Source of the DNA: Epiperipatus broadwayi
Lineage: Eukaryota; Onychophora; Udeonychophora; Euonychophora; Peripatidae
Assembly (NCBI GenBank): GCA_028023455.1
Contig: JAQFVV010012395.1
Span: 3,286,001 to 3,350,000, forward strand
Direction of reading: 5' to 3'
DNA length: 64,000 nt
Under the pieces are notes generated by a model, which saw only the letters and a list, made by a program, of their open reading frames with translations, was not told the DNA's origin and searched no databases. The translations under genes and the position numbers were made by a program. The first letter of the stretch is position 1; each line of letters starts with the position of its first letter. This document shows positions 23,530 to 35,315 of the stretch, in pieces.

Positions 23530-23900
23530 AAATTAAGTTTATAGTTAGCCACTACATTAATGATACTGTGACCAGAGCATTGATGACGATCAGCATGTTT
23601 TAATGTCCCAGCATTATTGTTTTGATTATTAAGTATTCTGATGGATGAGCATTTAGTTGGTGTATCCAAGTTATGTTTAAATAATTGCCCAGCTTAGTCT
23701 ACAGGAGACCCATTTCCAATCCAGTCACAAGATTGACTGTTGATTTATTGTATTGATGTTATTTGATTGATGGATCATTCATGATGATAATGGTGAATAC
23801 TTATGCTTCCTTTACTTATTTATAATACTGGTGGATTTATAATTATGCTTTTAGTTGCTCTAAAGAGTTAATTGGGCTGATCTAGCAGGCTGATGTCTCA
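23530..23900 (+). repeat. Dispersed repeat family R2, copy 2
   Basis: Includes agcattgatgacgatcagca and gtgaccagagcattgatg, shared with 10960-11300 (opposite strand) and 38570-38960. Downstream words such as gactgttgatt also recur in the third copy. Non-coding and of unknown type. Confidence 0.5.
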
Positions 23901-25344
23901 CAGAGATTTCAGAATCTCATGCTCTCTATAATAGATAATTTTTTTATATGTTTTTTAGATATTAAATATTACTTTAATATCTCTCATCAAATCTCTTACT
24001 TTTATTTGATATTTTATTTAAATTAATTTTACTTAAAATATTTTGTACTTGGGGTTGATAATGTTTTGCTATCACCCTATGAACCCCTGATTACCCCATC
24101 CATTACAATATCCACCTTTATTGTTAAAAGGAGGTTGCCTTGACAACAGTTTAAATTGTTGATTGTTTTCTATATTGGGATTGACTAAGTGTTGATTGGT
24201 TTCTAATGGTTATATAAATATAAACCTGCTATGATAAATTTTAATCTAACTTTGATCAATTATATTACATTGAAAATCTGGCCAAGCAATTTTAAATATT
24301 AATGTCACAATTAAAAAAATCAAATGATTTATTATTCAGGGGTTCATAAGATAATCAACCACTCAGCTTGAAGTTTATTTACCACACTGGAATAAACCAC
24401 AAATAGCAATGCCTTTTATATTTTTTATTGACTTTTGCACCTACATATAATATACTCATGATGTTATGAATTTTCCAAATTCGAAAATATAAATATGTTA
24501 AATATAACAGGAAAAAAAAGTCTCCATGATTTACAGGAAAAAGCCATTTTATAATTATTTGGATAAGTCCATAGTTCTGTGTATTTCACAAATATTTTTT
24601 TAAACTTACTTTTTCTCTGCATTCAGTTTGGATAGCCGCAGGGCACACTTTTCCAGTAACTACTTATTACTTTTATTTATTCTTTTTCTGAAATCGATAA
24701 ACATCTGAAATATATCACATCCATTCCACCATTATTCACAAAAATTAACAATTTTTTCTTCCTATATCAATTCTGATCCAATCGTTCAGACAAATAACTG
24801 TATATCGATAAACAACATTTCCAGATCTCCTCACTACTCTTTATCTTCACTACTTTATATCTTGGTGGTTTTCCATGGGTAGATAGCACTATATTTTTTG
24901 TGCTTATCTAAGATCTATCTTTTATTCCTATCCTACTCTTCTATTAGAAGGCCAGGCCAGAAAGTGGTTTTAGAGATCTTATTTAATGCCATTTATTATC
25001 ATTGATTTTATTTATTGTTTATATTGAAAAAAAGATATCACTACTACTGGGGGAGGGGGGAGTCAGTATTATTGGTTTTTGTATTTCCAAATTCTCATTT
25101 CTCTTTTGTTAGGTGCATCATTTAAAAAGAGCTGATATTTTAATTGTGTCAAAAAATATTTTAAACGAAAATATAATTTCAAACCATATATCATAAAAGA
25201 AAAAGATATCTGGTGGAAACAACAAATATAGATCAAAAAGATAAATGCTTAGATAAAATAAAAAGGTCATCAACATCATTAAAAGATGTAAGATGCTGAA
25301 ATAAAATTGGGCTAGATTTCACTAAAAATAATATAAATAGATAC
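23901..25344. other. AT-rich stretch without gene
   Basis: Contains one G-rich tract (gggggagggggg near 25050). No frame, tRNA box or inverted repeat was recognised. Confidence 0.5.
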
Positions 25345-25520
25345 AAATAAAGTTTCAAGGTGAGTCCCAAGAAATTATAAAAGACCTAAAAAGAGACCGC
25401 ATATAAGGTGGAAAGGTAAAAATATTTGTTGGAATGGCAGAAAAAAAGAATTTATGAATCACAAATGTGGGATTAAACCTTCCATGACCATCACCAGCCT
25501 GTAATGATCTGAGAATAATT
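25345..25520 (+). pseudogene. RTE-clade LINE 3' fragment
   Basis: The + frame reads VPRNYKRPKKRPHIRWKGK. This is the same C-terminal block as PRDCKRPRKRPHVRWM in the better-preserved copy at 62495-62915. Only about 30-50 codons are recognisable, and later codons are decayed. Confidence 0.7.
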
Positions 25521-26698
25521 AAAAATTATTATAATAATATACTTATGTTGTGTCTCTAAACATTATAAAAAAATTTAAAAATAAATATTTTTATTTTGAT
25601 AAAATCCCCACATTTTAAATATTTAAAAATACTTGTTTATATCTCACTTAATTTTGTTTAAATAGCTCGTCTTATTATTTCTTTGTTGTAAAAAGACTCC
25701 TTCAATTAGAACAAAAGCATTATAATTAGCATTAGAAAATAGAAACTTGTTTCTATTAATCTAATTAGCAAACAGATAGCGAACAATTATAAAATATTTG
25801 TTGAGGTAAAATTATTACATAAATATTTTTAAAAGCAAATATGCACCGAATTTTTAATTTATTTACTTTTAACTTAATTTTCAACTTTATTTTAGTTAAT
25901 TTTCATTTTTTGTATTTTCTATGCAATAAAGTGCATATATATTTTTATTATAAATAAAGAGTGAAAGATAAAACAACTTTTTATATAGCTTGCAGTAGCG
26001 TTCCAACAGTGAAAAAGGGTAATATTCCCAATATTTACCAAAACCCGAATACCGGTAGTAAGATTATTAATTTTAATTAGTCATTCATAAGACTAGAGAT
26101 TATCTATTTAATGATTAATATTTCTGTAGTGTTTCTTTCATCACACCCCTCTCACACAAGGTAGGGATTGGTTTCTATCTGCTTTTAACACCTTGTGAAG
26201 GTATGTTATTATTCATTAAACTGATGACAAAAGTTTGAGTATTGGATTACTTTTGTTTTACCTTCTAGCTAAGAATAGTTATATTGTAAGATTAGCTACG
26301 CCAGTTATGGATTGACTACCTAAAAACAAAATCACAAACTTCTTGAAAATTTTCAAGTTCTTTGACCCAGATTCAAACTAGGTTCTAAACTTAGCAGGTG
26401 AACATGCACCTATCTACAGAGCATTTTATAATATAATAATAAACAGACACTTGTAAACGATTACAATTTCAAAAGAAAAAAATGGAGAAAAAAATACTGC
26501 TTTTTAAGTGAGTTTTGCAATGACTATGCAAATCAATGTCCACATGTAAGATATTCTGGTCTTTTTGTGTTCATTTAATATCCTACTATGTGGTTTTTTA
26601 ATATCTTCAGCAGAAAGGTTTGTTTTTTAAATACTTCAATATCATGTCTAATTATAGTTCTCCAGTGTATTCATTTCTCTGAGATATATATATATTTC
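25521..26698. other. AT-rich stretch, possible old SINE scrap
   Basis: Around 26365-26420, the minus strand shows a B-box-like tagtttgaatctggg after a ggtgcatgttcacctgc palindromic word. The evidence is too weak for a call. No gene was seen. Confidence 0.4.
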
Positions 26699-26762
26699 AT
26701 ATGTCATAGCATCGGCCGGGACGCGAACCCACAACCGTCTGCAACCAACTACTTGCTTGAAC
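26699..26762 (-). repeat. SINE1, truncated copy
   Basis: Identical in layout to the full copy at 60959-61062: atcggccgggacgcgaaccc, then ccgtctgcaaccaactactt on the + strand. Read on the minus strand this contains the B box gggttcgcgtcccgg. The A-box end is missing after 26762. Confidence 0.85.
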
Positions 26763-26819
26763 AATTAAAACAATTGACTTTCATTTCTTTAGAATGTGTT
26801 TAAAATAATCCTTATATTG

Positions 26820-29092
26820 TAAACATGATCTATATTTCTCACAAAAACCATGATCAAGGTCTCATAAAACATCCTTCTCAAAAGTCTTCCATTGTTCATG
26901 TTCAATCCAATGAAGGTGTGATTTTACAATAATGGACTCAATAGCATCATTTCCAGCAAGTTGAAGAACATATGGATTATGGTATTTTAAAAATTGTATG
27001 AAGCATCCATAACTGAATTTTTATTAATGCCTTCATAATGCATGAATAGGGTATCCAAGTACACTGGAATCTGTGTTGTACCTCAACATCTAAGTCCACT
27101 TTGATAATCATCTAAGCTAAAAGTTGCTGACAACTTTTCTTCACTCACTGGTTAATAAAGAAATTGAGGTTTTTGGAATATTAATTAATAAACCAGTCTT
27201 ATTCTTTGTATTCAAAACAATAAGATTTTGCAAATTGTCTTTTGAATGGGCAAAAGTAACATAATTACCAGCATACTGTAAAACCAGAATTGAATAAGTT
27301 TTTGTTTTTGCTTTTAATCATTTCAAATTAAAAATTCCATCACCAAATCTCTATCATATCTTGATTCTTATTTGATTAAGCTGCCTATAAACAATTACAA
27401 AGGCCATTATCATAAAAATTAAAAATACTGTTGGACCAAGTACATAATCTTTTCTTAACATCCATTTTTAGTTTAAATTCCTTAGGTTTTCACTTCATCT
27501 CATACCATTATGTGCAAGTGGTGCAATATGATTAATTTTTTTCTTGATAACCAACTAATTTAAAACAATGCCATAGATTTGTTCTATTAACTGAATCAAA
27601 TTCCTTGACCAAATCAATAAAAATAATATATATATCATTCTGTTGTTTCTAACATATTTTTTTTCATTTGCTTGGCAACAAAAACCATATCTATAGTACT
27701 TTTGTCTAAAACTACATTGAGTCTCTTGTATCCATTTGTCTATAACTGAAAGTAATCTATTCAACAAATTCTTGAAAATACCTTCAAATTGAGTGGCACA
27801 ACTTTATAGGTCCTTTTTCCTTGGAAAATTCCAATATTTTTGAAACTAATATATCATCACCATATATTTAAAACTTCTCTGGGTATTTCATCAGGATTTT
27901 CAACCTTTCCATTTTTAAGATTACAAAGAACTGGATATCTTTATTCAAATCTAAATTAGATTAAATGGACATATTAAAAAATTGTCAACTAAGTTCTTGT
28001 ATTATTATTTAAAAGATGATCCATATAGTCATTGCATCTTTTCAAAATATCATTATCATCATATAAGAAAGAGCCAATAATAGAGTTGTAATATCATTTC
28101 TCAGATCCATATGTTGCTTTCATTGCATCAAAAAAGATCTAGAACAACCATAATCTGTGAATGTTTATCTTTTTTACAGTTTTTATCCACAAAACCATTT
28201 TAAGCCTTCTTTCCGTTGTTGAATTTCTGCTTTCAGATCTTTATTATGAAGCTCCACATTTATACTATTATTTTGCCAAGCAGTATATACCACATTTCCT
28301 TTTAATTAAATCACTAAAAATAATCTTATTGTCAGAAAACTAAGATTCTTTTTTTTAGTGAAATCAAGAATAGATTTACATGTATCCATCAACACATTCC
28401 TAAAGAGAATTCCATACTTCACTACTATAATAGTTCTGCAGATCCAAATTTGCATTTTATAGTATAATAACTGTTGAAATTTAATATGGATAGTAGAGTC
28501 TTCTAAAGAATAAACATCAATTGTTTTTTTGTGAACATAAATTGAACATATCTATTTTTTATGCAACTATTATATTAATATTAAAGCATATTAATCGTTA
28601 ATCTGTTCAATAATCTATGCTTATAAATACATGATTAATGTGAATTCTTCTTGTTTTCTGATTCCTTACTATAATGTAACCTATTAAATGTCATTGTTTC
28701 AAGTATTGATATATCCATGTTGCTTTATAGTTAAACAAAGTTTGCTCATGTGATTTGCGTAAATTAAATAATAAAAAAATTGAATTTACAGTACCCATTA
28801 TTTCCAATCATTTTTGGCCAAAGTGTACTAACTGTACCAATGCAGGTATTGAAGTTTTCATAAAGAAAAATTTGATTGTTTAATAGTATTGTTATAATAA
28901 TTTCTTTTCTGAATTCTCTGAATCTAAAGTTGGAGCATAGGTACTAATAAAATGAGTACAGATCTCATTATCTAATGTAAGTTTTAACACCATTAGACTT
29001 TTATTGATACAATAAAGAAATTTAACCATAGAAGATACTAATTTAGACACCATGCAGTCCTCTTTCACTGACTGATCTGCCTTTCCAAACAA
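26820..29092 (-). pseudogene. CR1/Jockey-like LINE, decayed (endonuclease and reverse transcriptase)
   Basis: Read right to left. At 29092-28892 is an endonuclease-domain piece (FGKADQSVKEDCMVSKLV, then THFISTYAPTLDSE, the 'SAYAPT' block). At 27767-27555 is a reverse-transcriptase piece (LLNRLLSVIDKWIQETQCSF, then traces of the 'VDMVFVARQLQEKC' and 'DLTKAFDTVNR' blocks). At about 27300-27160 is a piece matching the YADD region in decayed form (QYAGNYVTFAHSKDNLQNL). At about 26980-26840 is a C-terminal 'HWIEHEQW'-type tail. Frameshifts and stops occur throughout. Order and orientation match one ORF2, so this is a single old copy, cut off at its 5' side next to the hAT element at 29142. It does not encode a functional enzyme. 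Confidence 0.8.
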
Positions 29093-29141
29093 ATCTTGTA
29101 TCTATGCATCTGTTCTATTGATTTTCTTTTGTCTTCTAGAT

Positions 29142-29221
29142 CAGTGGTTGGCAACCTTTTAGATATTGCAGACCACTAACATACTTTTTAAAGGTACGAA
29201 TTAATACAAATATTGAATATG

Positions 29222-29263
<42 letters not shown>

Positions 29264-29810
29264 GTTTTGTAATTTGTTAAAAAATTATGTTTTATTTTGT
29301 TTTTTGTTAACATAATGTTCATTTTATTTCATAAAAATAAATGAATGTATAAATACATATTTGTTATGTTTTATATGTGGAATTCTAATTTGTATCTATT
29401 AAAATTAATAATGAATAGTATTATATTCTTTAATAATTTTTATATATGTGTTTTCTTTCAAAATTTGTCATAAATTTTTTTGAACTTTAATTTACCCAAT
29501 TACCAAATGTGCATGCACCATAATCAAATTTGATGCCTAGTCAATTGTACAGAATTCAGTATTCTTATTTTATTACTTTTCTATGCTGCTACCCAAGTAG
29601 ATGTTTTGCAAGTGACAGTATTTTGTAATACAATGTTCTCGTTTTATTTTATCATATAATAATACAGCTTAAACAAAATTTATTTTTTTACTTAAAAATT
29701 TTATTAAATGAGCTTAGCAAATTTAAATAATATCTAAATTTCTTTGCAGCTACAGCAATCTTAAATTATGATAACTCCTTAGCCACTAAAGTCCTGCATT
29801 CTGATCTTGA
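29142..29810 (-). mobile_element. hAT-family non-autonomous copy (decayed)
   Basis: Starts cagtggttggcaacctttta (29142), the same terminus as the right end, read in reverse, of the better copy at 61922-62472 (cagcggtcggcaacctttta). Between about 29640 and 29745 it matches the left part of that copy in reverse, e.g. ttaaataatatctaaatttc. The far end near 29800 is eroded. A CA/TA microsatellite (29223-29265) has expanded inside it. No transposase frame survives. Confidence 0.75.
29223..29265. repeat. CA/TA microsatellite
   Basis: About 22 bases of AC units directly followed by about 20 bases of TA units. Confidence 0.95.
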
Positions 29811-29949
29811 GTAAAGTTGTTTGTTATAATATAAGTTTTAATTGTTTAAGTCACTTCTCTGGTTATTAAATTATACAAGTGTGGTGAAGTCTAAAACACA
29901 GCATTAACAGTTTTTTTTTGCTTTTTTTTGTAGGGGGTTGTATCCATCA

Positions 29950-30800
29950 TTACATATACATCATATAAACATTTTTCATATGCAGGATTTAATAATTCTA
30001 TAAAATCAAATTTGTGATATGAGTGCAATACCACGAGTCTATCTCTCATCCATCATCACACAAAATATCTAGAATATATTATTAATCAATATACTCTTAA
30101 AATCTTTATCATTAATTTTTAATCCTTCTACTCTAATTTCTATGAATCAGCTTCAATTTTTTATTACTTTATTTGTAATTTTTCTGTATCCTCCTGCTTG
30201 TCTTAAATAAAAATTCATTTCCTCTGCAATGTTAACTTAATATCTAAGTTTCATGTTTGCATATATCTCATCAAAATTTTCAGCTTGTCCATTATTAAGA
30301 TTACAAAGTGCTATTTTAATTATTCTAAATGGGAGTCTTTCTCTGAATTAAGTGGGTTAAGTGAGATTTTTAAATAATGATTCAAAAATAAATCAAAATG
30401 CTTCTCTAACAGATACCATTATTATATAAAAAAGGTAACCGTGAAAGTAATGACATTATAATACATATTTTAAGTTCTTACTATGTCAAAAAAATCTAAA
30501 ATGATTGCAATTAGTGAAAGACTATGATTCACTTGAAGTTTTAATTTATTAATCCTTCAAATCACCTTGAACTTCTATCTTTATTTTTTTATATTGATTA
30601 TGAAAAATCTGTGTTCAATTGAGTATTCTTCACATAGAATATGTCACATGGTTCTTTTTAATCAAACCACTAATAGTAGAATTACTATCCTTCATCATTA
30701 AGAATAATTATTACTTTTGGTTAGTGCTAGTGAACTTGTAATTAGTTCTGATTTTTGATCTCATGCTCCTCATATTCATGATATCCATTTGTATTTAATT
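29950..30800 (-). pseudogene. Second CR1/Jockey-like LINE fragment
   Basis: Nucleotide similarity to 27890-28330 in the same order, e.g. tccattattaagattacaaa here and tccatttttaagattacaaa at 27909, and further blocks to about 30700. It is a decayed internal part of the same LINE family, on the same strand. No open frame remains. The PLE palindrome at 31170 separates it from the endonuclease fragment at 32950, so the two may once have been one copy. Confidence 0.55.
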
Positions 30801-31033
30801 TTATATTTAAATTTGAATCTTTGACATAGAGTTGATGATGGTGAATGCCATCACCCCATATTCACCTTAACTGTTATTCCAGTGTAATATAGGAAATATC
30901 CACAAAAATTTTTGTTTGTGTTTATTTCTACTTTTCCTTTCAACTTTATATAAATATGTGCACACATACTAGTATGTGGTTGTATGCCATGAGATACATA
31001 ACCATCCCAATAAATATGAGATATACATTTTAA

Positions 31034-31037
<4 letters not shown>

Positions 31038-31083
<46 letters not shown>

Positions 31084-31101
31084 TATATGACCTATGTAAT
31101 G

Positions 31102-31132
<31 letters not shown>
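31038..31132. repeat. Two TA microsatellite tracts
   Basis: TA runs at about 31038-31078 and 31106-31131, directly outside the left arm of the PLE palindrome. A matching TA run (31941-31964) lies outside the right arm. Confidence 0.95.
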
Positions 31133-31135
<3 letters not shown>

Positions 31136-31305
31136 ATTACAAGCATAAAGCTAAACTAGTCAATATAAAATCAAAACTATCCCAAATCTAAAATTAAACC
31201 AGACCAGCATAAAAATAATATTAAAACACAACCTAAGGTTTCACTGCTACAAGCAGACTTCTCAAGTGTAAAGAACTACAAAAAAACCACACATTATATA
31301 TACTA

Positions 31306-31554
31306 TTAAAAACTACCCACAAATCCATTCACTTCCCATCCACCCTTAATATTAAAAGAACTCTTAAATAAGTTAATTGCTTCAGAATAATAAATTTTCA
31401 ATAATAAAGACTCTTTAATTCTTCTTTTGATTTCATTTCTCTCAAAGAAGACAACCTTAGCTTCATCAAAATCAATAGTGTGGCCTGTATCTTTTTCATG
31501 GACATACAAAGCAGAACTAAGATATCTATTTTTAACTCTACTTTTATGAACCTT
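31306..31554 (-). pseudogene. PLE GIY-YIG endonuclease C-terminus (left arm)
   Basis: Minus-strand copy of the tail described for 31562-31807: RYLSSALYVHEKDTGHTIDF, then FFERNEIKRRIKESLLLKI, then IKGGWEVNGF and a stop at 31306. The frame continues a little beyond the palindrome centre into the other arm (TLLLKVHKSRVKN), an accident of the junction. Truncated, with no reverse transcriptase. Confidence 0.8.
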
Positions 31555-31561
31555 TAAAAGT

Positions 31562-31807
31562 AGAGTTAAAAGTAGAGTTAAAAATAGATATCTTAGTTCT
31601 GCTTTGTATGTCCATGAAAAAGATACAGGCCACACTATTGATTTTGATGAAGCTAAGGTTGTCTTCTTTGAGAGAAATGAAATCAAAAGAAGAATTAAAG
31701 AGTCTTTATTATTGAAAATTTATTATTCTGAAGCAATTAACTTATTTAAGAGTTCTTTTAATATTAAGGGTGGATGGGAAGTAAATGGATTTGTGGGTAG
31801 TTTTTAA
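31562..31807 (+). pseudogene. PLE GIY-YIG endonuclease C-terminus (right arm)
   Basis: The frame reads KSRVKNRYLSSALYVHEKDT, then GHTIDFDEAKVVFFERNEIK, then RRIKESLLLKIYYS, ending IKGGWEVNGFVGSF and TAA. The order 'SALxxHxxxTGHxIDFxxAKV...RRIKEAxxI...GG' is typical of the last part of the GIY-YIG endonuclease of Penelope-like elements. The GIY-YIG motif and the reverse transcriptase, which lie upstream in the family, are absent, so this is a 5'-truncated copy of about 80 codons. The reading frame is intact, which suggests a fairly recent insertion. Confidence 0.8.
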
Positions 31808-31943
31808 TAGTATATATATTGTGTAGTTTTTTTGTAGTTCTTTACACTTGAGAAGTCTGCTTGTAGCAGTGAAACCTTAGATTGTGTTTTAATATTATTT
31901 TTATGCTGGTCTGGTTTAATTTTAGATTTGGGGTAGTTTTGAT

Positions 31944-32949
31944 ATATATATATATATATATATATGCCTAGTCCTAGATTACACCTTAACATATATTTTA
32001 TTTTGCATAAAGCCATTTACTTGTTATTTATTTATTTTTGTTTTTTGCATATAAACTAATTAATTCATATTTTTACCTAGAAATTCTTATTTTAAACATT
32101 CTCAATTTTAAAAAAAATATTAGAGAAAAGCTCAACTATAATTTAAATCTAATCAAACTAATTTATAATAATTGTATGCAACGAATTTAAGTTAGGTAGT
32201 AAACAAAAGATTATCTATTTAAGAACCCATTATACTAATTTTCGTATAAAGTTAAATAATTTACATTTTTCATTAATCTCCAAAAGTTCTAAAACATAAA
32301 CTTTGAATATGTGAACACCTATTCCAAATCTTTTATAAAAACGTAATTAAACATCAAAATCTCACCTATTCTAAAATTTCTATCGCAATGTGAATCTAAC
32401 AATGAAATAGGAAAATATGTTAATAAGCTAATATAGAATTAAGAAAAATCACTTTACTTACTATTTGAACAAGCTGCCATAACATCAGACATTTTCTTAA
32501 GGATGTTCATTGGCATATCAAACACCAACATGCATTGCTGAAAAGATAAGTAGAAAAGGATTGAGTGCTGGGTCCTTTCTGATGTCTGCCTAGATAAATT
32601 AATAGCTGTTGAAATTTAAACAAATATTATATGCTTTTAAAGAGCTAGCATTGAATTTTGCATGACACAACTTATCATTTTAACTTCAATCTAACTAGAT
32701 TATAATTTTTCAACAGATAATATGGTGTTTTTGTTTTGAATATAGATAATATTTTTTCTGAATAAACAAAGTGTTTATAATAGTCATTTAATTTGTTGTA
32801 TGAAAATTCAATAACAGCTATTTGAGTTTAATCTTTATTTAACCATAGCAATCATTTAAAAAAAAGAAAAAATGTATTCATTGTGTCAAGGTAATAACAC
32901 AATTCTATAATAACACTATTCTATAAAGAATAAAACCTTTTTTAAAAAA
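31944..32949. other. TA microsatellite, then AT-rich stretch
   Basis: TA run to 31964, then no feature. The block ggatgttcattggcatatca near 32502 resembles the tandem unit at 53321-53532 (agatgttcattggattatca), so a shared unidentified repeat may be present. Confidence 0.5.
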
Positions 32950-33300
32950 AACTCTATGAAATTAATGTTGGAGAATAAGTACTGATAAAGTAAATATGGA
33001 TTCAATTGTTCAAAAAAATATGTAATACTATTATTTTTTTATTAATACATTATGATTCTACAAATAGAAAATTATTTTCAGTATAAATTCAACAACACAC
33101 TGTCCTCTTTCATCTTATCATCTTTTCTACCAAAAAACTTTTAGTCATTTATCTAATCCAGTTAAATTACTTCCTCTGGACAATGAATTTTACTAAGAAC
33201 AAATGTTTTTGGGACTCCTCAGTTAAAGTGCAGTTTTCTAAATTGAAGGCTTGAAGAGTTCACATTGAGTAAAATTTGACATTCCATGTATCCATGTTTT
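32950..33300 (-). pseudogene. CR1/Jockey-like LINE endonuclease fragment
   Basis: Aligns by eye with 28920-29100: tgttggagaataagtactga here against agttggagcataggtactaa there, and the minus-strand peptide FGRKDDKMKEDSVL against FGKADQSVKEDCMV. It contains stops and deletions. It is a second copy of the endonuclease part of the same LINE family. Confidence 0.6.
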
Positions 33301-33844
33301 AAAAAAATAGAATTAAAATATTTGTTTTTATCATTACTAATATCACCTTTTTTACCACTACTATAATTAAAGATTTTATAATTAATTTTACTACTTTGAT
33401 ATGTAATCTATCAATTATGGCAATCTATTCATATTAAGTCAGATAGTTTTTAAACTATTATATACTATATGCTTTCATGATAGGCAGGAGATTCCTAAGT
33501 AGAGGATGCCTTAATCTTCAATTGGACTTAAAATTCTTGTTCTGTTATTGCTTTCTTAATTCTAAGGACTTTTTTACAAATACAAAAAAAACAAAAAACA
33601 ATAAAAAATGAAAATTTTAATTGAAGATAAAAATATGCTTACACAAACAGACATTTTTGTTGTCATAATGAGTACAAAAATGTTATTAATGATAGGCTCA
33701 TAATAACAAGATTCTATATTAATTTATGTGACCAAAAATAGTAAAATAAAAAATTGAAGAGGAGACACAAAAGTCTGTTTGTCTCAGAAACAGTATTTAA
33801 TCTTTGATGAACTAATATACTATCCTACAAACAGCAATATTTAT
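33301..33844. other. AT-rich stretch, no feature
   Basis: Nothing recognised. Confidence 0.5.
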
Positions 33845-33895
33845 TAAGCCAATAACATCACCTCTTATGCTTTCAATACGTATAGTGAGTTATTA
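33845..33895 (+). repeat. R1 end fragment
   Basis: gccaataacatcacctctta, then tgctttcaatacgtatagtg. The first part matches the R1 terminal block (gccaataaatatcacatgat, cttatgctt), and the second matches the internal junction tacgtatagtgagttttgc at 42432. It is a short rearranged remnant. Confidence 0.5.
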
Positions 33896-35221
33896 CATTT
33901 TCCCTGAAGATCTCATTGGCAGCCTAAGTTTAGCATCTGTCTTTATAATTATCCACAAATTATAAAAAGTTGAACAGAATCAATCTAAATGCCATTGCAT
34001 GTAAATTAACTGAAATTATGAATTTTTATTTCTAAAATAAAATGTGAGCTATTGGGATTGGTGAAAATGTCTTAAGCAAATTATAGCATATAATATGTAC
34101 TCATTTATAATAAATGAAAGTAGAATTAATCTTATATAAGTGATTAAAAAAATCAACTCCTGCTTGCTATTTTCAGGAAATGAATAAAGTCATATTTGAA
34201 TAAACATTTATTGCATTATTTTTATTATTAAAACAAGTGTTGTTTTGTATGTTCAAAATCTTAATACAATTTTTATTAGTTACCATATCACTTTGATTTC
34301 TAGCACTTTTTATTATATATATATATTGAACCAAATACTTTATCTACTTCAAAAGTTCCGTTGCAAAAATTAAAAAAAATTAATACTAACTTTTGTTTTA
34401 ATAAAGTTTTAAAAGAAAAGTATTTGACAGTTTTATATGTTATAGTGCACATAGGCAGCTATATTTTAAAATTCTGTGATTTCAATTTTGTCTTCAATAG
34501 ATTTTATTTTTTAGTTTAAAAATACGTTTTTTTTTGGCACATTTTTTAAAAATCAAATTGTAAAAACATTCTAATTTGAAAAGTTTTAATCTTTTAAGAA
34601 AGCTTTTAATTTTGGAAAGTTTTTTAATTGCATTCCTGTTTCTTTATTTGTAATCTAATTTTAATTTATTTGTAAAAAGAAAGCTGAGACTTAATTTTGC
34701 ATTTACTTTTTTTTAATTAATTTTGGATAAGTTAGGAACCCTGGTCAGATTTTTAATTAAGATTAAGTCTATGATAGAGATTTTTCCTGGGCAAAAACTG
34801 CTAATTAAAAATAAATTGGAAGATAAGAGTGCATGTAAATAACCCTGGGATTTTGAACTAATTATTCAGCTATTTATTTTATTCTGGGTATTGAGTAGTT
34901 ATTCCATTATTCACTTTTTTTCTACTTGTGACATGTATCAATTCAACTTTGTATACTCCTGGTGATTCATATTCAAATTACTGTGATGCCTGATTCAAAA
35001 AAAGAATTCTGCTCATGTCTGGAGATCACTGTTGCTAATGTACCTTTTACTGTTCGCTATTAGAGAATTCTGCTGAAATTATATTACTATCTTCCAATTG
35101 CTAAATAAGATCTTCTTTGTAGAATGTCAAAATGATATGCCATGATGAATCTTATCTACAACATGCTGTGCTAAACCAACCCAAAGATGGATCCTGGATC
35201 CAAAGTTGTTTAGGCAATATC
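33896..35221. other. AT-rich stretch, no feature
   Basis: Nothing recognised apart from a short TA run near 34314. Confidence 0.5.
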
Positions 35222-35315
35222 ATGTCATAAAAGCAGCTTGCAAGCAAGCAATTGGTTGTAGACAGTTGTTGCAGGTTTGCCTCCCAACAGATGCTATGAC
35301 ATATGAAAAAAAAAC
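35222..35315 (+). repeat. SINE1, diverged copy on the + strand
   Basis: agcttgcaagcaagcaattg, then ggttgtagacagttgttgca, B-box ggtttgcctccc, then agatgctatgacatatga and an A-run. It matches the SINE1 consensus from 60959-61062 read on its minus strand. The 5' A-box part is eroded. Confidence 0.8.

Larger units (their letters stand above)
31170..31943. mobile_element. Penelope-like element: 774-bp near-perfect palindrome of two 3' ends
   Basis: Left arm 31170-31550 and right arm 31560-31943 are reverse complements with only a handful of differences by eye. They are joined head to head at a ~10-bp centre around 31554. Each arm carries the same C-terminal coding tail of a Penelope-like element, then a ~140-bp non-coding tail containing the motif cttgagaagtctgcttgtag followed by cagtgaaacc. 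Penelope-like elements are known to carry a C-terminal GIY-YIG endonuclease and often to occur as tandem or inverted partial copies. The two 5'-truncated copies share the same truncation point, so the palindrome probably arose in one event. Confidence 0.85.

Noticed and set aside
29223-31132. TA/CA tracts as replication origin or telomere-like sequence
   Set aside because: They are ordinary dinucleotide microsatellites. No TTAGGG-type repeats occur.
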